Source: Frondihabitans sucicola (GTDB taxonomy: Bacteria > Actinomycetota > Actinomycetes > Actinomycetales > Microbacteriaceae). From it: DNA of 64,000 bases. Below the pieces are notes generated by a model. That model was not told the DNA's origin, made no database searches, and saw only the letters and a program-made list of their open reading frames with translations. Below are positions 9,386-18,259 of this stretch, in pieces. The DNA is taken from NCBI RefSeq assembly GCF_030296615.1, contig NZ_AP027733.1, forward strand, positions 186,001-250,000, written 5' to 3'. Within the stretch, counting starts at the first letter, position 1, and every line of letters starts with the position of its first letter. The position numbers were made by a program, and so were the translations under genes.

Positions 9386-9693
9386 TGCTTGTCCTGACGT
9401 CGAAGCCCGAGCCGTGCGAACCATGAGGGCTGCCGTGGAGGCGAGTCGCTCGACGGCGCCGCAGCGGCACTCTCGACTGCGACGGCGGGGGCGACAGCCT
9501 CGTCGGGGTGCGCCTCGTAGTACGAGGCTTCCGCGGAATCGTGAGCAGCGATCTCCGCCCGCCAGGCAGCATAGAAGGCGTCGCGGGCCGTGAAGTATGC
9601 GTCGTAGCCCGCGACCTGGTGAAGGTGCGCCACGCTCGGCGCGCGCAGGGGAGCCTGGATCGGGACGACGTCAGGCCCAGCATCGAGCTTCAT
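9382..9693 (-). CDS. Hypothetical protein, 103 residues
   Basis: The start overlaps the previous stop (TGATG). The first half (GYDAYFTARDAFYAAWRAEI) looks helical and aromatic; the second is Ala/Pro/Ser-rich and ends in a basic tail (WFARLGLRRQDKQ). No family is recognised. The order and overlaps imply co-translation with its neighbours. Confidence 0.62.
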   Translation of the reverse strand: MKLDAGPDVVPIQAPLRAPSVAHLHQVAGYDAYFTARDAFYAAWRAEIAAHDSAEASYYEAHPDEAVAPAVAVESAAAAPSSDSPPRQPSWFARLGLRRQDKQ

Positions 9694-10396
9694 CAGCTCC
9701 CGAATAGCCGCGCTCGGCGCGAGCCCTGATCATGGAAGTCCTTCATGAGCGACGCCCAGGGGTGATTGAAGATGAGCGTCGTCTCATCAGGCGTTCGCGA
9801 GCTGGGGTTCGTCACCTGCGGGATGTGCCAGGCGGCACCATCTGCGTCGGACCACCAAAGCCAGCCCGCAACTTCACCCTCGTGCTCCCAGGCGACGTAG
9901 TCGACGGGTGTCCCGTCGGCGACGCGGTCGGAGTAGCTGTCGGCGAGCTGGAGGACGAGATCGTCACTCAGCGGTCCGCCTTGAGGGCCGCGCGACCCGA
10001 TTCGGCTCATCAGGTGCCTGAAGGGGAGGTGGATTGGAACCGCGTCGGCCCCTATCGATCCGGCTTCACCTCGCCATGCGGGAGCCGGGTCGCAGCCGTG
10101 GGCCCTGACGTCCGCCACCGCCTCGGAGGGTGTCAGCCCTGCGGCCACTCTGCGGGCGAGGGAGTCGTCCCATCGCTGGCCCCCAAATCGCGCGTGCTCG
10201 AAGGCCCCGCCGAACGGGATCGGTTCGCATCGAGCGGCGTTGTCAGCGTCGTTCCACCAGACCCAGGCCACGACAAGATCGCCGTCGAGCGTGACGGGGA
10301 GGGCATCGACAGGCAGGTAGGTGGCCTTACGCAGCGCGGGGGCCGGGGCGCAAGGTGGAACGGGTAGAAGGGGGCGTCGCTGTGGATGTCAGTCAC
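9693..10396 (-). CDS. Hypothetical Trp-rich protein, apparent frameshift
   Basis: The GTG at 10396 (MTDIHSDAPFYPFHLAPRPP) overlaps the stop of the DUF2185 gene. The frame breaks at the G5 run 10338-10342; one more base gives a continuous 234-residue protein. Two related stretches, VAWVWWNDADNAARCEPIP and AGWLWWSDADGAAWHIP, suggest an internal duplication. No family is recognised. Confidence 0.65.
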
Positions 10397-10823
10397 GATT
10401 CTCGGTATAGCCCATCGGGTCGGGGATCAGCGCATCGCCCTCGCGGACCCAGGCTGTGCCGGGTGGGGCGTCGAGGATCGGGATGATGATCCGGTCGTAG
10501 TTGGCGATCGTGTTCAGTGAGTAGACGCCGTGGTTGTCGACGTCGTCCATGTACGCGTCGTCCTCGTCGCCCGCGAAGAACCGCCAGCCGGAGTCCTCGG
10601 GGGCGACCCGATCCCGGTCCCGCTGCGCGAAGGCGATCGGCGCCCCGTCGATCACGATGCGGTTCGTGGCAAGGCATCCCGAGCGAGGGACGCCGAGGTC
10701 GACGATCTCTTCGGCCGAGAGCTTGAAGGGCCGCGCCTTGGCGTACGGCATGGGATTGGCCGCCGTCCCGAGGGCGGCAGGCGCCTCGGGAGCGGGCTTC
10801 TTGCGGCTGAAGGGGTTCTTCAT
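10389..10823 (-). CDS. DUF2185 (Imm33-like) domain protein
   Basis: 144 residues from the ATG at 10823, which has a GGAGGCGAG site. After a basic, Pro/Ala-rich head, the domain at about residues 50-140 (GCLATNRIVIDG, SGWRFFAGDEDDAYMDDVDN, VYSLNTIANYDRIIIPILD) matches DUF2185, which is found alone or as an immunity-like domain in polymorphic toxin loci. No toxin gene is adjacent. It heads a four-gene overlapping operon running leftward. Confidence 0.75.
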   Translation of the reverse strand: MKNPFSRKKPAPEAPAALGTAANPMPYAKARPFKLSAEEIVDLGVPRSGCLATNRIVIDGAPIAFAQRDRDRVAPEDSGWRFFAGDEDDAYMDDVDNHGVYSLNTIANYDRIIIPILDAPPGTAWVREGDALIPDPMGYTENRD

Positions 10824-11086
10824 CTCGCCTCCTGGCGGGGAGTGGCTCCGCGATCGTCGCGACCGAATGACGAAATCGACCCGCAAGCGCCCCTCAAGGC
10901 CTATTCTCACGTCAGAGGGTTTTCACTTCAAGGGTCTGATTTTTACCGCCGACAAACATCATTGTCGCAGTTGACCCTGGATGCCAGCGCGGCCCGAAAA
11001 TCCGATTTCGAGAAAACCCCGGTCAGAAGCCGTTTCAGCGAGATTCGGCCCCAATTGGCTTCAAATCGCGTGGAGAGGGACGCCAG

Positions 11087-12285
11087 ATGACGAACCAGCC
11101 ATCCCGCAGCGGCCCCGTCATGCACCTCGGCGGCGCTGGGCCCGACGATGCTCAGATCGACGCGTTCGCCGGGGCCCTTGTGTCGGCGGCCATCTCTCTC
11201 CAGACGGAAACTGACGCCGCGGGCTTCCAGCGGGCCGCCCTCTCCGAGAACACCCGACGCGGCTACGCCTCCGACCTCCGCCAGTTCCAGCGGTGGCTCG
11301 GCGGCTACCGCGAGGGCGAGGTTGCCCCGCCCGGCGATCTCTCGCTGACGCCGACGTGCCCTCGGCGGCCCAAGGACGTCGTGGCCTTCTTGACCGAGAA
11401 GGCCATGGTCATGACGAAGGCGGGGGAGTGGCGCTACTCGCCGACGACCATGGGGCGCTGGGTCGCAGCCATCAACCGTGACCACGTCGACCACGGCTTC
11501 GCGCCCATCGGCAAAGACCCGGACGTACTCAGCACCCTGTCCGGCATCCGGCGCGGGCATCACCGCCCCGTCCGCCGCGCGGCGCCCTCCTGATCGACGA
11601 CCTCCGGAAAGTCATCCTCGCCGTCGACATAGCCACGTTCCCTGCGGGCGTCCGCGGCACGCGCGACGTGGCCCTGCTGATCTTCGGCTTCGCGGGGGCC
11701 TTCCGTCGCGCCGAGATGGCCGCCCTCACTTTCGGCGACGTCTACCTCCACGAGGAGGACGGTCTGCACATCCGAGTGCGCTCGTCGAAGACGGACCAAG
11801 AGGGCCGCGGCGAGGTCCTTGCCCTTCCGTACGGCCAGAACTCGGCCACCTGCGCCCCCTGCGCCTTCCGACGCTGGGAACGCATCGTCATGGCGCAGGC
11901 GGAAGGGCGATCGTCGGTCATGGCCGCCCTACGAGCGCAGAGCATCTCGATCCACGTGTGCCGGGAACTGCGCGGAGCGACGCCACCGCGAAATGAGCCC
12001 CTCTTTCGCTCGATGGCCAAGACGGGCACCATTCGCTCCAGCGCGATGTCAGGCTCAGCGATCGCCGCGGTGGTGAAGGAGCGCGCGGCCGCCGCCGGGC
12101 TGGTCTCGGACTTCTTCAGCGGGCACTCCCTCCGGGCGGGCTTCATCACTCAAGCCCTGCGGTCGGGAGCGTCAGCTCACGAGATCATGCGGCAGTCGAG
12201 GCACGTGAACCCGGCGACCATCGAGACCTACGCCCGAGAGAACGCACCCCTCAGGGGCAATGCGGCGACGAAGGTCGGGATGTGA
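11087..12285 (+). CDS. Tyrosine recombinase, apparent frameshift
   Basis: Phage-integrase-type recombinase. The N-terminal core-binding half (LSENTRRGYASDLRQFQRWL) ends at a stop near 11593. The catalytic half continues in another frame with the active-site series Arg (GAFRRAEMAAL), Lys (RSSKTDQEG), HxxR (GHSLRAGFIT) and His/Tyr (SRHVNPATIETYARE). One added C in the short C runs between 11566 and 11587 gives an intact 399-residue enzyme. It could resolve plasmid multimers or integrate DNA. The next gene overlaps its stop. Confidence 0.8.
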
Positions 12286-13196
12286 GCACGCAGCACCCGG
12301 CCTACGGCTGGAGCCTCTTCGCCGACTGGGCGGCATCCTGGGGCAGAAGCGCCCTACCGGCGGCGCACGATGACCTGGTGCAGTTCCTGGTGGAGTGCCC
12401 CGCGTCGCGTGACGTGCAGGTGCGCCGCCTGCGCGAGATCATCGCGGCACATCGCGAGCACGGCCTCCCCATCACCGCACCGACCCTCACCGGTGAGCGC
12501 GATCACCTGTGGCGAGACGCCAAGGGCCTCCTCGATCCGCAGGGCTCCATCGCACAGGCGCCCAAGTACCGATTCCCGGTGGGCCTCGTCGGCCGCCGCG
12601 ATGGATTCCTGCTGGCCGTCACGGGAGTCCTCGGCTTCTCCCGAGAAGCTGCCCGCGCCATCGAGGGGCAGGACGTGCAGGTCACGCCCGGCACGGTCGT
12701 CATCGCAGGCCGCCGCATGGCGATGGAAGGCGCCGCCGCGACGTGCCCGGCGTGCGCCGCGGCGCGGTGGCTCGCGACGATCGCGCCGAGCGCCCAGCGA
12801 GGCCGAGCCACCTACGCGGCGATCCTCGATCCCACCGTCGCTGAGCCCGAGGAGCATGACTGCCTCGAACCGGTGGGGAATGACTGGAAGACCGGAGTGC
12901 CCTTGCTTCCGTCCATCGATAGGTGGGGCGCGCTGGGCACCGGCGAGTCGCTGAGTGCCCGAGCCATCTCAACGATCGTCGCCGCCCGCCGCATCGATAC
13001 CGGCTTCAAAGAGAAGGTAGGGGCAGTCGTCCGATCGGGAGGCCGCTTCGAGCACTCCAGCAGTGCAGAGCTGGCCGAGGCCCAGGATGAGGTGTTCGAC
13101 GAGGTGGACCGGATCAACAGAGAGATCGAGGCCCTGCTGGCCGAGGCGAGCGGGATGCGGGATCACATCGACGGCTTCGGTGACGTCCCGCGCTAG
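12282..13196 (+). CDS. Recombinase-like partner without a visible catalytic set
   Basis: 304 residues, GTG overlapping the recombinase stop. The N-terminus (YGWSLFADWAASWGRSALPA and DLVQFLVECPASRDVQVRRL) has the layout of a core-binding domain, and residues 100-170 resemble the start of a recombinase catalytic domain with a CPACAAARWL cysteine pair. I find no Arg-His-Arg-Tyr series. The C-terminus is an acidic helix rich in Glu. A non-catalytic accessory subunit for the upstream recombinase is the most economical reading. Confidence 0.6.
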   Translation: MSTQHPAYGWSLFADWAASWGRSALPAAHDDLVQFLVECPASRDVQVRRLREIIAAHREHGLPITAPTLTGERDHLWRDAKGLLDPQGSIAQAPKYRFPVGLVGRRDGFLLAVTGVLGFSREAARAIEGQDVQVTPGTVVIAGRRMAMEGAAATCPACAAARWLATIAPSAQRGRATYAAILDPTVAEPEEHDCLEPVGNDWKTGVPLLPSIDRWGALGTGESLSARAISTIVAARRIDTGFKEKVGAVVRSGGRFEHSSSAELAEAQDEVFDEVDRINREIEALLAEASGMRDHIDGFGDVPR

Positions 13197-13210
13197 GCGG
13201 GCTACAGTGC

Positions 13211-13228
13211 GCAACCTGCTACACTAAG
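13211..13228 (+). promoter_or_regulatory. Family A promoter
   Basis: GCAACCTGCTACACTAAG, identical to the copy at 437-454. The -10 TACACT is at 13220-13225, thirty bases before the ATG at 13255, with a GAGCAGGAG ribosome site between. Confidence 0.7.
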
Positions 13229-13254
13229 AATTCATCGTGTGAGCAGGAGCCCCC

Positions 13255-13782
13255 ATGTCGAATCGCATCGTCTTCACCGCCGAGGAACTCGCGGCCCTGC
13301 CCTTCGGCTCAGTCGTCGTGGGAGCCTCGGGCACACCGCGCACCAAGGTGCGCGGCAACACGGTCTACACCGGCTCCGGCTGGGCGTCCGGCGACACGAG
13401 CCCGATCACCAACGAGATGCTCGCCGACGGTCGAGCCCTGTGGGTCGTCTACGAGAAGGGCGAGGCGCTGCCCGAGCTGATCGAGTACTCGCAGAACCTC
13501 TACCAACTGCGCTCGAAGACTCTCCTCATGCACGAGGCGCACTTCCCTGTCGGCTACATGCCACCGTGTCCCGTGTGGGGCATCTGGCTCGACGACCCGA
13601 CCGAGAACTTCGGCTCCCACCGCGCCTTCTTCGAGGAGGGCGCCACCGCCGACGAAGCAGTCGTCAGCGCCCTCGCCCGCTACAGCGTCGAAGGCGTCAG
13701 TGTCATGCGCGGCGTCGCGCCGTTCCTCGCCAGCGAGACCGTCCGTGCCACCATCCTCAACGAGGGGCAGGCCGCCGCGTGA
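13255..13782 (+). CDS. Hypothetical protein
   Basis: 175 residues, soluble (MSNRIVFTAEELAALPFGSV). Short motifs such as VVVGASGTPRTKV and VWGIWLDDPTENFGSHRAFF are not diagnostic. It is the first of three overlapping genes transcribed from the family A promoter at 13211. Function unknown. Confidence 0.68.
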   Translation: MSNRIVFTAEELAALPFGSVVVGASGTPRTKVRGNTVYTGSGWASGDTSPITNEMLADGRALWVVYEKGEALPELIEYSQNLYQLRSKTLLMHEAHFPVGYMPPCPVWGIWLDDPTENFGSHRAFFEEGATADEAVVSALARYSVEGVSVMRGVAPFLASETVRATILNEGQAAA

Positions 13783-14318
13783 CCGGGATCGGAACGAAGC
13801 CCGGCGATGTCGTGGCCATGTTCGCCCTGCCGATGCCGCTGACCGCCATGCCTTCCATCAGCGAGGTCATCGCGCGGGTCTACGGCTCGGGGGAAGCGAG
13901 CCTGAGCTTCGACGGCGACGCCGTCCGCATCTACGCTCCCCGCGAGGGCTTCGGGCCGCGACCCAAGGGGCGGATCAAGGCGGCCCGACCTCTCGACGAC
14001 GACGCCCTCGGCACCTTCGACCTCGACGACGACCGCCTCGTTGTCACGATCGAGGACTCGACGGCCGTCGTCAGTGCCATCGCCTCACACCTCGCCGGGT
14101 TCTTCGAGCACTTCGCAGGCATCAACTACGTTGAGTCGCGCTTCACGACGACGGGCCAGTCCGAGGAGGACATGGAGTACGCCGTCGTCGTGCAGAAGGT
14201 CAGCGGCAGAACCGCCCACGATCTGCGTCAGGAAGCCGAGGCTCGCGTAGCGGAGCTGGAGCAGGAGAACGAGAGGCTTCGCCAGCGCGTCGAATCGCTC
14301 GAAGGGGAGACTGCGTGA
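13779..14318 (+). CDS. Hypothetical protein with C-terminal coiled coil
   Basis: 179 residues, GTG overlapping the preceding stop. The body is alpha/beta; the last 40 residues (RQEAEARVAELEQENERLRQ) form a clear heptad coiled coil, so it probably oligomerises or docks on another protein. No family is recognised. Confidence 0.66.
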   Translation: MTGIGTKPGDVVAMFALPMPLTAMPSISEVIARVYGSGEASLSFDGDAVRIYAPREGFGPRPKGRIKAARPLDDDALGTFDLDDDRLVVTIEDSTAVVSAIASHLAGFFEHFAGINYVESRFTTTGQSEEDMEYAVVVQKVSGRTAHDLRQEAEARVAELEQENERLRQRVESLEGETA

Positions 14319-14638
14319 ACGACGACCCCACCTGGACGGTCAGTGACCAGGCCCAGTACGACAGCGACGACCTCATCGACAGACTCCGGCGCGCGAGCGC
14401 GAGCCTCACGGCGCTTGCCATGGATCGCGACGGGTCCGAGGCGGAGCGCCTCCTGGGCAAGCGTGATGGCGTCGACGCGGCACTCCTGGTCGCGATCAAC
14501 GCCCCGGATTGGGCCACGGCCTATTTCGACCTCAGTCGGCTTGTGGAAGAGGCCCCGCCCCGCGAGGCGGAGGGCTGGCAGCTCGCACGCGGCTACGCCG
14601 TGGAGTACTTTCGGAATCGGCCAATCTCCGTTATCTGA
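14315..14638 (+). CDS. Hypothetical acidic protein, 107 residues
   Basis: GTG overlapping the preceding stop (GTGA). Acidic N-terminus (MNDDPTWTVSDQAQYDSDDL) followed by predicted helices. Third gene of the 13.2-14.6 kb operon. Function unknown. Confidence 0.62.
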   Translation: MNDDPTWTVSDQAQYDSDDLIDRLRRASASLTALAMDRDGSEAERLLGKRDGVDAALLVAINAPDWATAYFDLSRLVEEAPPREAEGWQLARGYAVEYFRNRPISVI

Positions 14639-14679
14639 AAACGGGCAGATTCTGAACTCGGAATCATCTGGGCATTCCT

Positions 14680-14697
14680 GTATAAAGGCGACATGGC
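14680..14697 (+). promoter_or_regulatory. Probable promoter of a different type
   Basis: CCTGTATAAAGG has a near-consensus -10 (TATAAA) with an upstream TG, about 30 bases before the ATG at 14722. It lacks both repeated backbone motifs. Confidence 0.4.
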
Positions 14698-14721
14698 CAG
14701 AGTCTTTCAGGGGGACTAACG

Positions 14722-15129
14722 ATGTCGACCGACACCACCGCACCGGTTCAGGGCAGCTACGGCCTGGAGATCACGTTCGTGCTTGACTCCGAGCAGGGCT
14801 GGCTCCAGAAGGTCTACCGCCAGGACGGCCCCGTGCGGCGCCTCATCGTTTCGACGAAGGTCGCGCCCGACATCGTTCTCGCGATCATGCAGGGCATCGA
14901 CTACTACGTTCCCGAGGCCGCGGAGAACTACGAGCGCTCGAACATGGTGACTTTCGTCGCTACGGCGACGCACCGGGCGCTCCAGGGCATGGATCAGAAG
15001 GTGCGGCGCGCGGCCAGCGCGGTCCGCGATCTGGAGACGCAGCGCGAGAACTTCCGCTCCGCGCTCATCAATGTGATCCCGTCGGCCCCCAACGCCGCGG
15101 CGCCTGGCCCTACGCACTCGCGTCAGTAG
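14722..15129 (+). CDS. Hypothetical protein, 135 residues
   Basis: ATG start behind AGGGGGA. A beta-rich first half (YGLEITFVLDSEQGWLQKVY) is followed by a long helix (AASAVRDLETQRENFRSALI) likely to form a coiled coil. It has its own promoter at 14680-14697 and is convergent with the 15110-15766 gene, overlapping it by about 20 bases. Function unknown. Confidence 0.66.
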   Translation: MSTDTTAPVQGSYGLEITFVLDSEQGWLQKVYRQDGPVRRLIVSTKVAPDIVLAIMQGIDYYVPEAAENYERSNMVTFVATATHRALQGMDQKVRRAASAVRDLETQRENFRSALINVIPSAPNAAAPGPTHSRQ

Positions 15130-15766
15130 GAACACGCCCGAGGGCCCATCCAGAGACGACGGACGCCTTCGCTGACAGCAGCTTCGGTGTGGTGCTTCTC
15201 GGCGTCGTGAAGGACCCGCGCAGCAGGTCTAGCTCAGAGTCGTACTCGTTGATTTGCCATGTCGCGGCCGCCTCGGCGATGCCGTCGCGACGACGGATGC
15301 TGCCCCAGAGGGTTTGGCCGCCTCCAGCGCGGAGAGACTCGATCGGACCGAGTTCCTGGATCGTTTCGGGGGCAAGCTCCACGGCCCGCGCACGGATGCG
15401 ATCGATGATGACAGCCTCTTGGTCCCAGCCGGGAAGGACGTCGATGATGACGTCGTCGACCCAGAATCCTTTGCGGGCGCGATCGCGGAGCACGTACAGG
15501 CTCTGCTCGCCGGAGCGCCGCAGTGTCGCGCTCGACGTGGAGAGGATGGTGACGCCTGCTGCGTTGAGTCCGCGACGAAGCAAGGTGACTCGCTGCCGGT
15601 CTAGTGTCCGCGCCAGCTCCGTGACGTCGTTCATGGCGGGCCAATGGGCGGCCAGTGCGGCTGCCAACGCCTCGACGAGGCCGGTAGTCTCCAGGGAGGA
15701 GAAGGTCAGATTGTCGACGGTGAGTTCGGCCTCGTTCATCCCCGAAAGCATCACGTTCCACGACAT
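15110..15766 (-). CDS. Hypothetical protein, probable leaderless mRNA
   Basis: 218 residues. The ATG at 15764-15766 is exactly six bases from the TACACT -10 of a family A promoter, with no room for a ribosome site, so I take a leaderless start (MSWNVMLSGMNEAELTV). The protein is mixed alpha/beta with LLRRGLNAAGVTILS and FWVDDVIIDVLPGWDQEAVI. A later in-frame ATG (residue 10) is possible. No family is recognised. Confidence 0.65.
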   Translation of the reverse strand: MSWNVMLSGMNEAELTVDNLTFSSLETTGLVEALAAALAAHWPAMNDVTELARTLDRQRVTLLRRGLNAAGVTILSTSSATLRRSGEQSLYVLRDRARKGFWVDDVIIDVLPGWDQEAVIIDRIRARAVELAPETIQELGPIESLRAGGGQTLWGSIRRRDGIAEAAATWQINEYDSELDLLRGSFTTPRSTTPKLLSAKASVVSGWALGRVPTDASA

Positions 15767-15769
15767 GTT

Positions 15770-15786
15770 CTTAGTGTAGCAGGTTG
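15770..15786 (-). promoter_or_regulatory. Family A promoter, leftward, of a divergent A/B pair
   Basis: Minus strand CAACCTGCTACACTAAG with -10 TACACT at 15773-15778. It faces away from the family B promoter at 15790-15822; the two are four bases apart. Confidence 0.7.
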
Positions 15787-15789
15787 TCT

Positions 15790-15822
15790 TTGACAGTCAT
15801 GCGATTAAACGTGTACTGTAGA
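15790..15822 (+). promoter_or_regulatory. Family B promoter, rightward
   Basis: TTGACA at 15790-15795, an 18-base spacer and TGTACTGTAGA with -10 TACTGT at 15814-15819. This is the most complete copy of the second repeated promoter and drives the membrane-protein gene at 15843. Confidence 0.7.
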
Positions 15823-15842
15823 GGCAGAACGGAGATCACATC

Positions 15843-16253
15843 ATGGAACTTTTCGAAAGCCTCTGGCTCGCCATCTTCGCGGTCCCGATCGGTATCGGCT
15901 TCACCTTCCCCTCCTGGCTCCTGGGTCGACTCGGAAGCTTCATCAACCCGGGCGGCACGCAGCGCCTGTGGCTCACGCGCACTTCCCTGAACCGCTGGAT
16001 GGGCTTCATCATGTCCAGCATCCTCACGCTGATGCTGGCCATCGGGCTGAAGACGACCGGAGTCTTCTGGCTGGCGTTCCTCGTGGCAGTCTTCGCGGCC
16101 GCCAGCTACTTCTACGCGTTCATGCTCGGCCTGGGCGCGCGCGACTGGAAGACGGTCGCCCACGAGGCCGACCGCACCCATCTCCAGGCCCCGCGCCTCG
16201 ACGAGATGGATCACGAGCTGATCAGCATGATCGACGAGGGTCGCTCGCTCTAA
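15843..16253 (+). CDS. Small multi-pass membrane protein
   Basis: 136 residues with three hydrophobic segments: LWLAIFAVPIGIGFTF near the N-terminus, then FIMSSILTLMLAIGL and FWLAFLVAVFAAASYFYAF. The cytosolic tail is acidic. ACGGAGATC precedes the ATG. A strong bidirectional terminator follows. Function unknown; the topology fits a plasmid- or phage-coded inner-membrane protein. Confidence 0.72.
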   Translation: MELFESLWLAIFAVPIGIGFTFPSWLLGRLGSFINPGGTQRLWLTRTSLNRWMGFIMSSILTLMLAIGLKTTGVFWLAFLVAVFAAASYFYAFMLGLGARDWKTVAHEADRTHLQAPRLDEMDHELISMIDEGRSL

Positions 16254-16268
16254 GACCCCCGACAACAC

Positions 16269-16305
16269 AAGAGCCCCGGCGAGAGAATCTCTCGCCGGGG
16301 CTCTT
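16269..16305. terminator. Bidirectional terminator
   Basis: AGAGCCCCGGCGAGAGA pairs with TCTCTCGCCGGGGCTCT across a two-base loop. It lies between the convergent genes ending at 16253 and 16318. Confidence 0.8.
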
Positions 16306-16317
16306 CGTTCTGCGCGT

Positions 16318-16962
16318 CTACGCAGACTTGAGCTTCTTCTTGCCCTTGCCCTGGAGTGCGTCAGAGGCGGCTGCCTGCGCCTCCTCCTCGGCACGACGCT
16401 CCGCAGCGGTCTTGCGGCGGTACTTCTTGTCGTAGGACGCGGGGCGCTCCATGGCGCCACCCTGGACGAGGCGACGACGCAGAGCGTCCCACTTCTGGCC
16501 AGTGGCCTCTTCGAGGCCGCGACGAGGGACCTTGCGCTGGTACTGCTCGATGAGGAGCTTCGTGTACTCCTCGCTCGCGACCTGCCGCGGGTCGCCGACA
16601 GGAGTCGTGCCCTTGTTCTGCGTGGCCAGGGGGATCAGCTCGCGCATGCGCGCGGCGATCTCCTCGGGGACGACGAAGATTTCCTTGGGCGTGGTGTCGC
16701 GAGGCTCGGCCTGGCGGACCGGCTTGTCGGGAGCGGCGACCTTGGCCTTGGACTTGTCCCCGGAGGTCTCCATGCGGCGAACGCTCTCGTGGGAGATGTT
16801 GAAGGCCTCGGCGATCGGGCGCAGGGTCCAGCCCTTGGCGCGCAGCGCAGCCACGACGTCAGGGCGGTCAGCCGGATCGAGGCGACGCATCTTGTTGACG
16901 GTGTCCGTCGGCAGGTCTTGCACGATTGCTGGGGTCAAAGAATGCACCTTTCGGACATTCAC
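16318..16962 (-). CDS. HTH DNA-binding protein, KorB/replication-control-like layout
   Basis: 214 residues. A helix-turn-helix at about residues 35-65 (RPDVVAALRAKGWTLRPIAE then AFNISHESVRRME) resembles transposase- or ParB-type HTH domains. The middle is helical and the C-terminus is Lys/Arg-rich (KKYRRKTAAERRAEEE, KGKKKLKSA). The start is uncertain: GTG at 16962, or a TTG at 16938 with a better-spaced GAAAGG site. The upstream inverted repeat at 17039-17054 could be its own operator. Confidence 0.65.
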   Translation of the reverse strand: MNVRKVHSLTPAIVQDLPTDTVNKMRRLDPADRPDVVAALRAKGWTLRPIAEAFNISHESVRRMETSGDKSKAKVAAPDKPVRQAEPRDTTPKEIFVVPEEIAARMRELIPLATQNKGTTPVGDPRQVASEEYTKLLIEQYQRKVPRRGLEEATGQKWDALRRRLVQGGAMERPASYDKKYRRKTAAERRAEEEAQAAASDALQGKGKKKLKSA

Positions 16963-17038
16963 CGACGGCGTGAGGTCTCATTACCCTGTGGCACATCCAG
17001 CCGGAGATTGCTTGTCCGTATCCTACGATACACCCTCG

Positions 17039-17054
17039 TGACACACAAGTGTCA
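17039..17054. promoter_or_regulatory. Operator-like inverted repeat with leftward promoter
   Basis: TGACACACAAGTGTCA is a perfect 6-bp inverted repeat with a 4-base loop. On the minus strand it overlaps TTGACA, with TGTATC 17 bases downstream, a likely promoter for the HTH gene at 16962. Autorepression is inferred. Confidence 0.5.
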
Positions 17055-17123
17055 ACCGTGTTCTGTAGCGAGTTGGCTGAGAGTCGCGCTTCGGAAGGGA
17101 CTGGGCCTGCCGTCGCCCTGTGG

Positions 17124-17444
17124 TCAGGCTCGGAGGTCGCGATCCTTGCCCGTCGTGCGGTAGCCCAGACCGCCCTTGCCGAGCGGGAAGGGCAGTGCGC
17201 GCACGTGGTGCACCCGGAGGACCGCGGGCTTGCCGAAGAGATCGGTCGTGCCGCGGCGTCCACCCAGCTCGCCGTCGGCACCCTCGAAGGTCGAGTGCAG
17301 GGTTGCGATGGAGTCCATGCCGCCCTCAGGGAGAACCCACCCGCCACCGCGGGCCTTCTCGCCCGGCTTCGAGCCGTCGTAGCCGACCATGTATCCGGAC
17401 GCGAACAGACGGGCGGGTGCCTTCTTGGGAGTGGATTTAGTCAC
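17124..17444 (-). CDS. Hypothetical protein
   Basis: 106 residues from the GTG at 17444 (MTKSTPKKAPARLFASGYM), rich in Gly and Lys. That start lies inside the promoter region shared with the rightward phosphoesterase gene; TACTAT on the minus strand ends seven bases before the GTG, so this mRNA may also be leaderless. No family is recognised. Confidence 0.55.
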   Translation of the reverse strand: MTKSTPKKAPARLFASGYMVGYDGSKPGEKARGGGWVLPEGGMDSIATLHSTFEGADGELGGRRGTTDLFGKPAVLRVHHVRALPFPLGKGGLGYRTTGKDRDLRA

Positions 17445-17459
17445 AACTGCTATAGTAAG
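17444..17459 (+). promoter_or_regulatory. Family A promoter
   Basis: CAACTGCTATAGTAAG with -10 TATAGT at 17451-17456, about 30 bases before the GTG at 17486. The same bases may hold a leftward -10 (TACTAT). Confidence 0.62.
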
Positions 17460-17485
17460 GGCTCCCACCGACAAAGGGGAAGTCA

Positions 17486-18259
17486 GTGATTCACGACCCT
17501 CGCTACGTCACATTCGCAGGCGACTGGCACCATGATCCGAATGCGGCAATCTTCGGCCTCGATGAGGCGCGGCGCCGTGGCGCGGATGTGGTCGTGCAGC
17601 TCGGAGATGTGGTCTTCACGGGACCGGCGTTCACGCGGATGGCACACGCGATGGAGGTCGCCGCTCAACGCGCGGGAATCCCCATCGTCATCATCCGGGG
17701 CAACCACGACGATCGCGGCCGCCTCGATGCCTTGCCTGCGTCGGACGAGCCAGGGCTCCTGCGAGTCGCCGAGCAGGTGTACTACGCACCCAATGGAACT
17801 GTGCTGCGCTGGAGAGGGCGCGCGCTCGGCGTCATGGGCGGTGCTGCATCCGTCGATCACCGGGGGCTCAGCCATGGCGTGGACTGGTGGGACGACGAGC
17901 TGCCCACCCTGGGCGACATCCATCGGCTCGCAGAACGCGCGCGCGACCTCGACATCCTGATCGCCCATGACGCGCCGCGCACTCAGAAGCTGGAGGCGCG
18001 TTTGCGGCGGGGCGCCATACCGAGTGGTTGGGACCTCGCCTACGCGGAGCAGTCGAGCGATCTGGTGTCGCGGGCCATGTGGGCTCTCAGGCCGAAGCTG
18101 CTCGTGGCCGGGCATCTACACCTGCGCTGGTCGGAATCCGTTGTCCGGATGAACGAAGCGACCCGGCTGGAAGTGCTCGACAAGGGCGACGGGTATTCGA
18201 ACATGATCCCCGATGCGAACCTCTTGGACATCGACCTAGAGAGCAACCTGCTACACTAA
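17486..18259 (+). CDS. Calcineurin-like metallophosphoesterase
   Basis: 257 residues with the family's metal-binding motifs in order: GDWHHD near residue 11, LGDVVF near 40, RGNHDDRG near 72, AHDAP near 160 and GHLHLR near 210. The GTG start follows AAAGGGGAAG. The stretch VMGGAASVDHRGLSHG is shared with the phosphoesterase at 30814-31611 (SFGGAASVDRHRRNAHG), so both belong to one subfamily distinct from SbcD. The substrate is unknown; such enzymes hydrolyse phosphodiesters of nucleotides or nucleic acids. The last codons overlap the next family A promoter. Confidence 0.78.
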   Translation: MIHDPRYVTFAGDWHHDPNAAIFGLDEARRRGADVVVQLGDVVFTGPAFTRMAHAMEVAAQRAGIPIVIIRGNHDDRGRLDALPASDEPGLLRVAEQVYYAPNGTVLRWRGRALGVMGGAASVDHRGLSHGVDWWDDELPTLGDIHRLAERARDLDILIAHDAPRTQKLEARLRRGAIPSGWDLAYAEQSSDLVSRAMWALRPKLLVAGHLHLRWSESVVRMNEATRLEVLDKGDGYSNMIPDANLLDIDLESNLLH

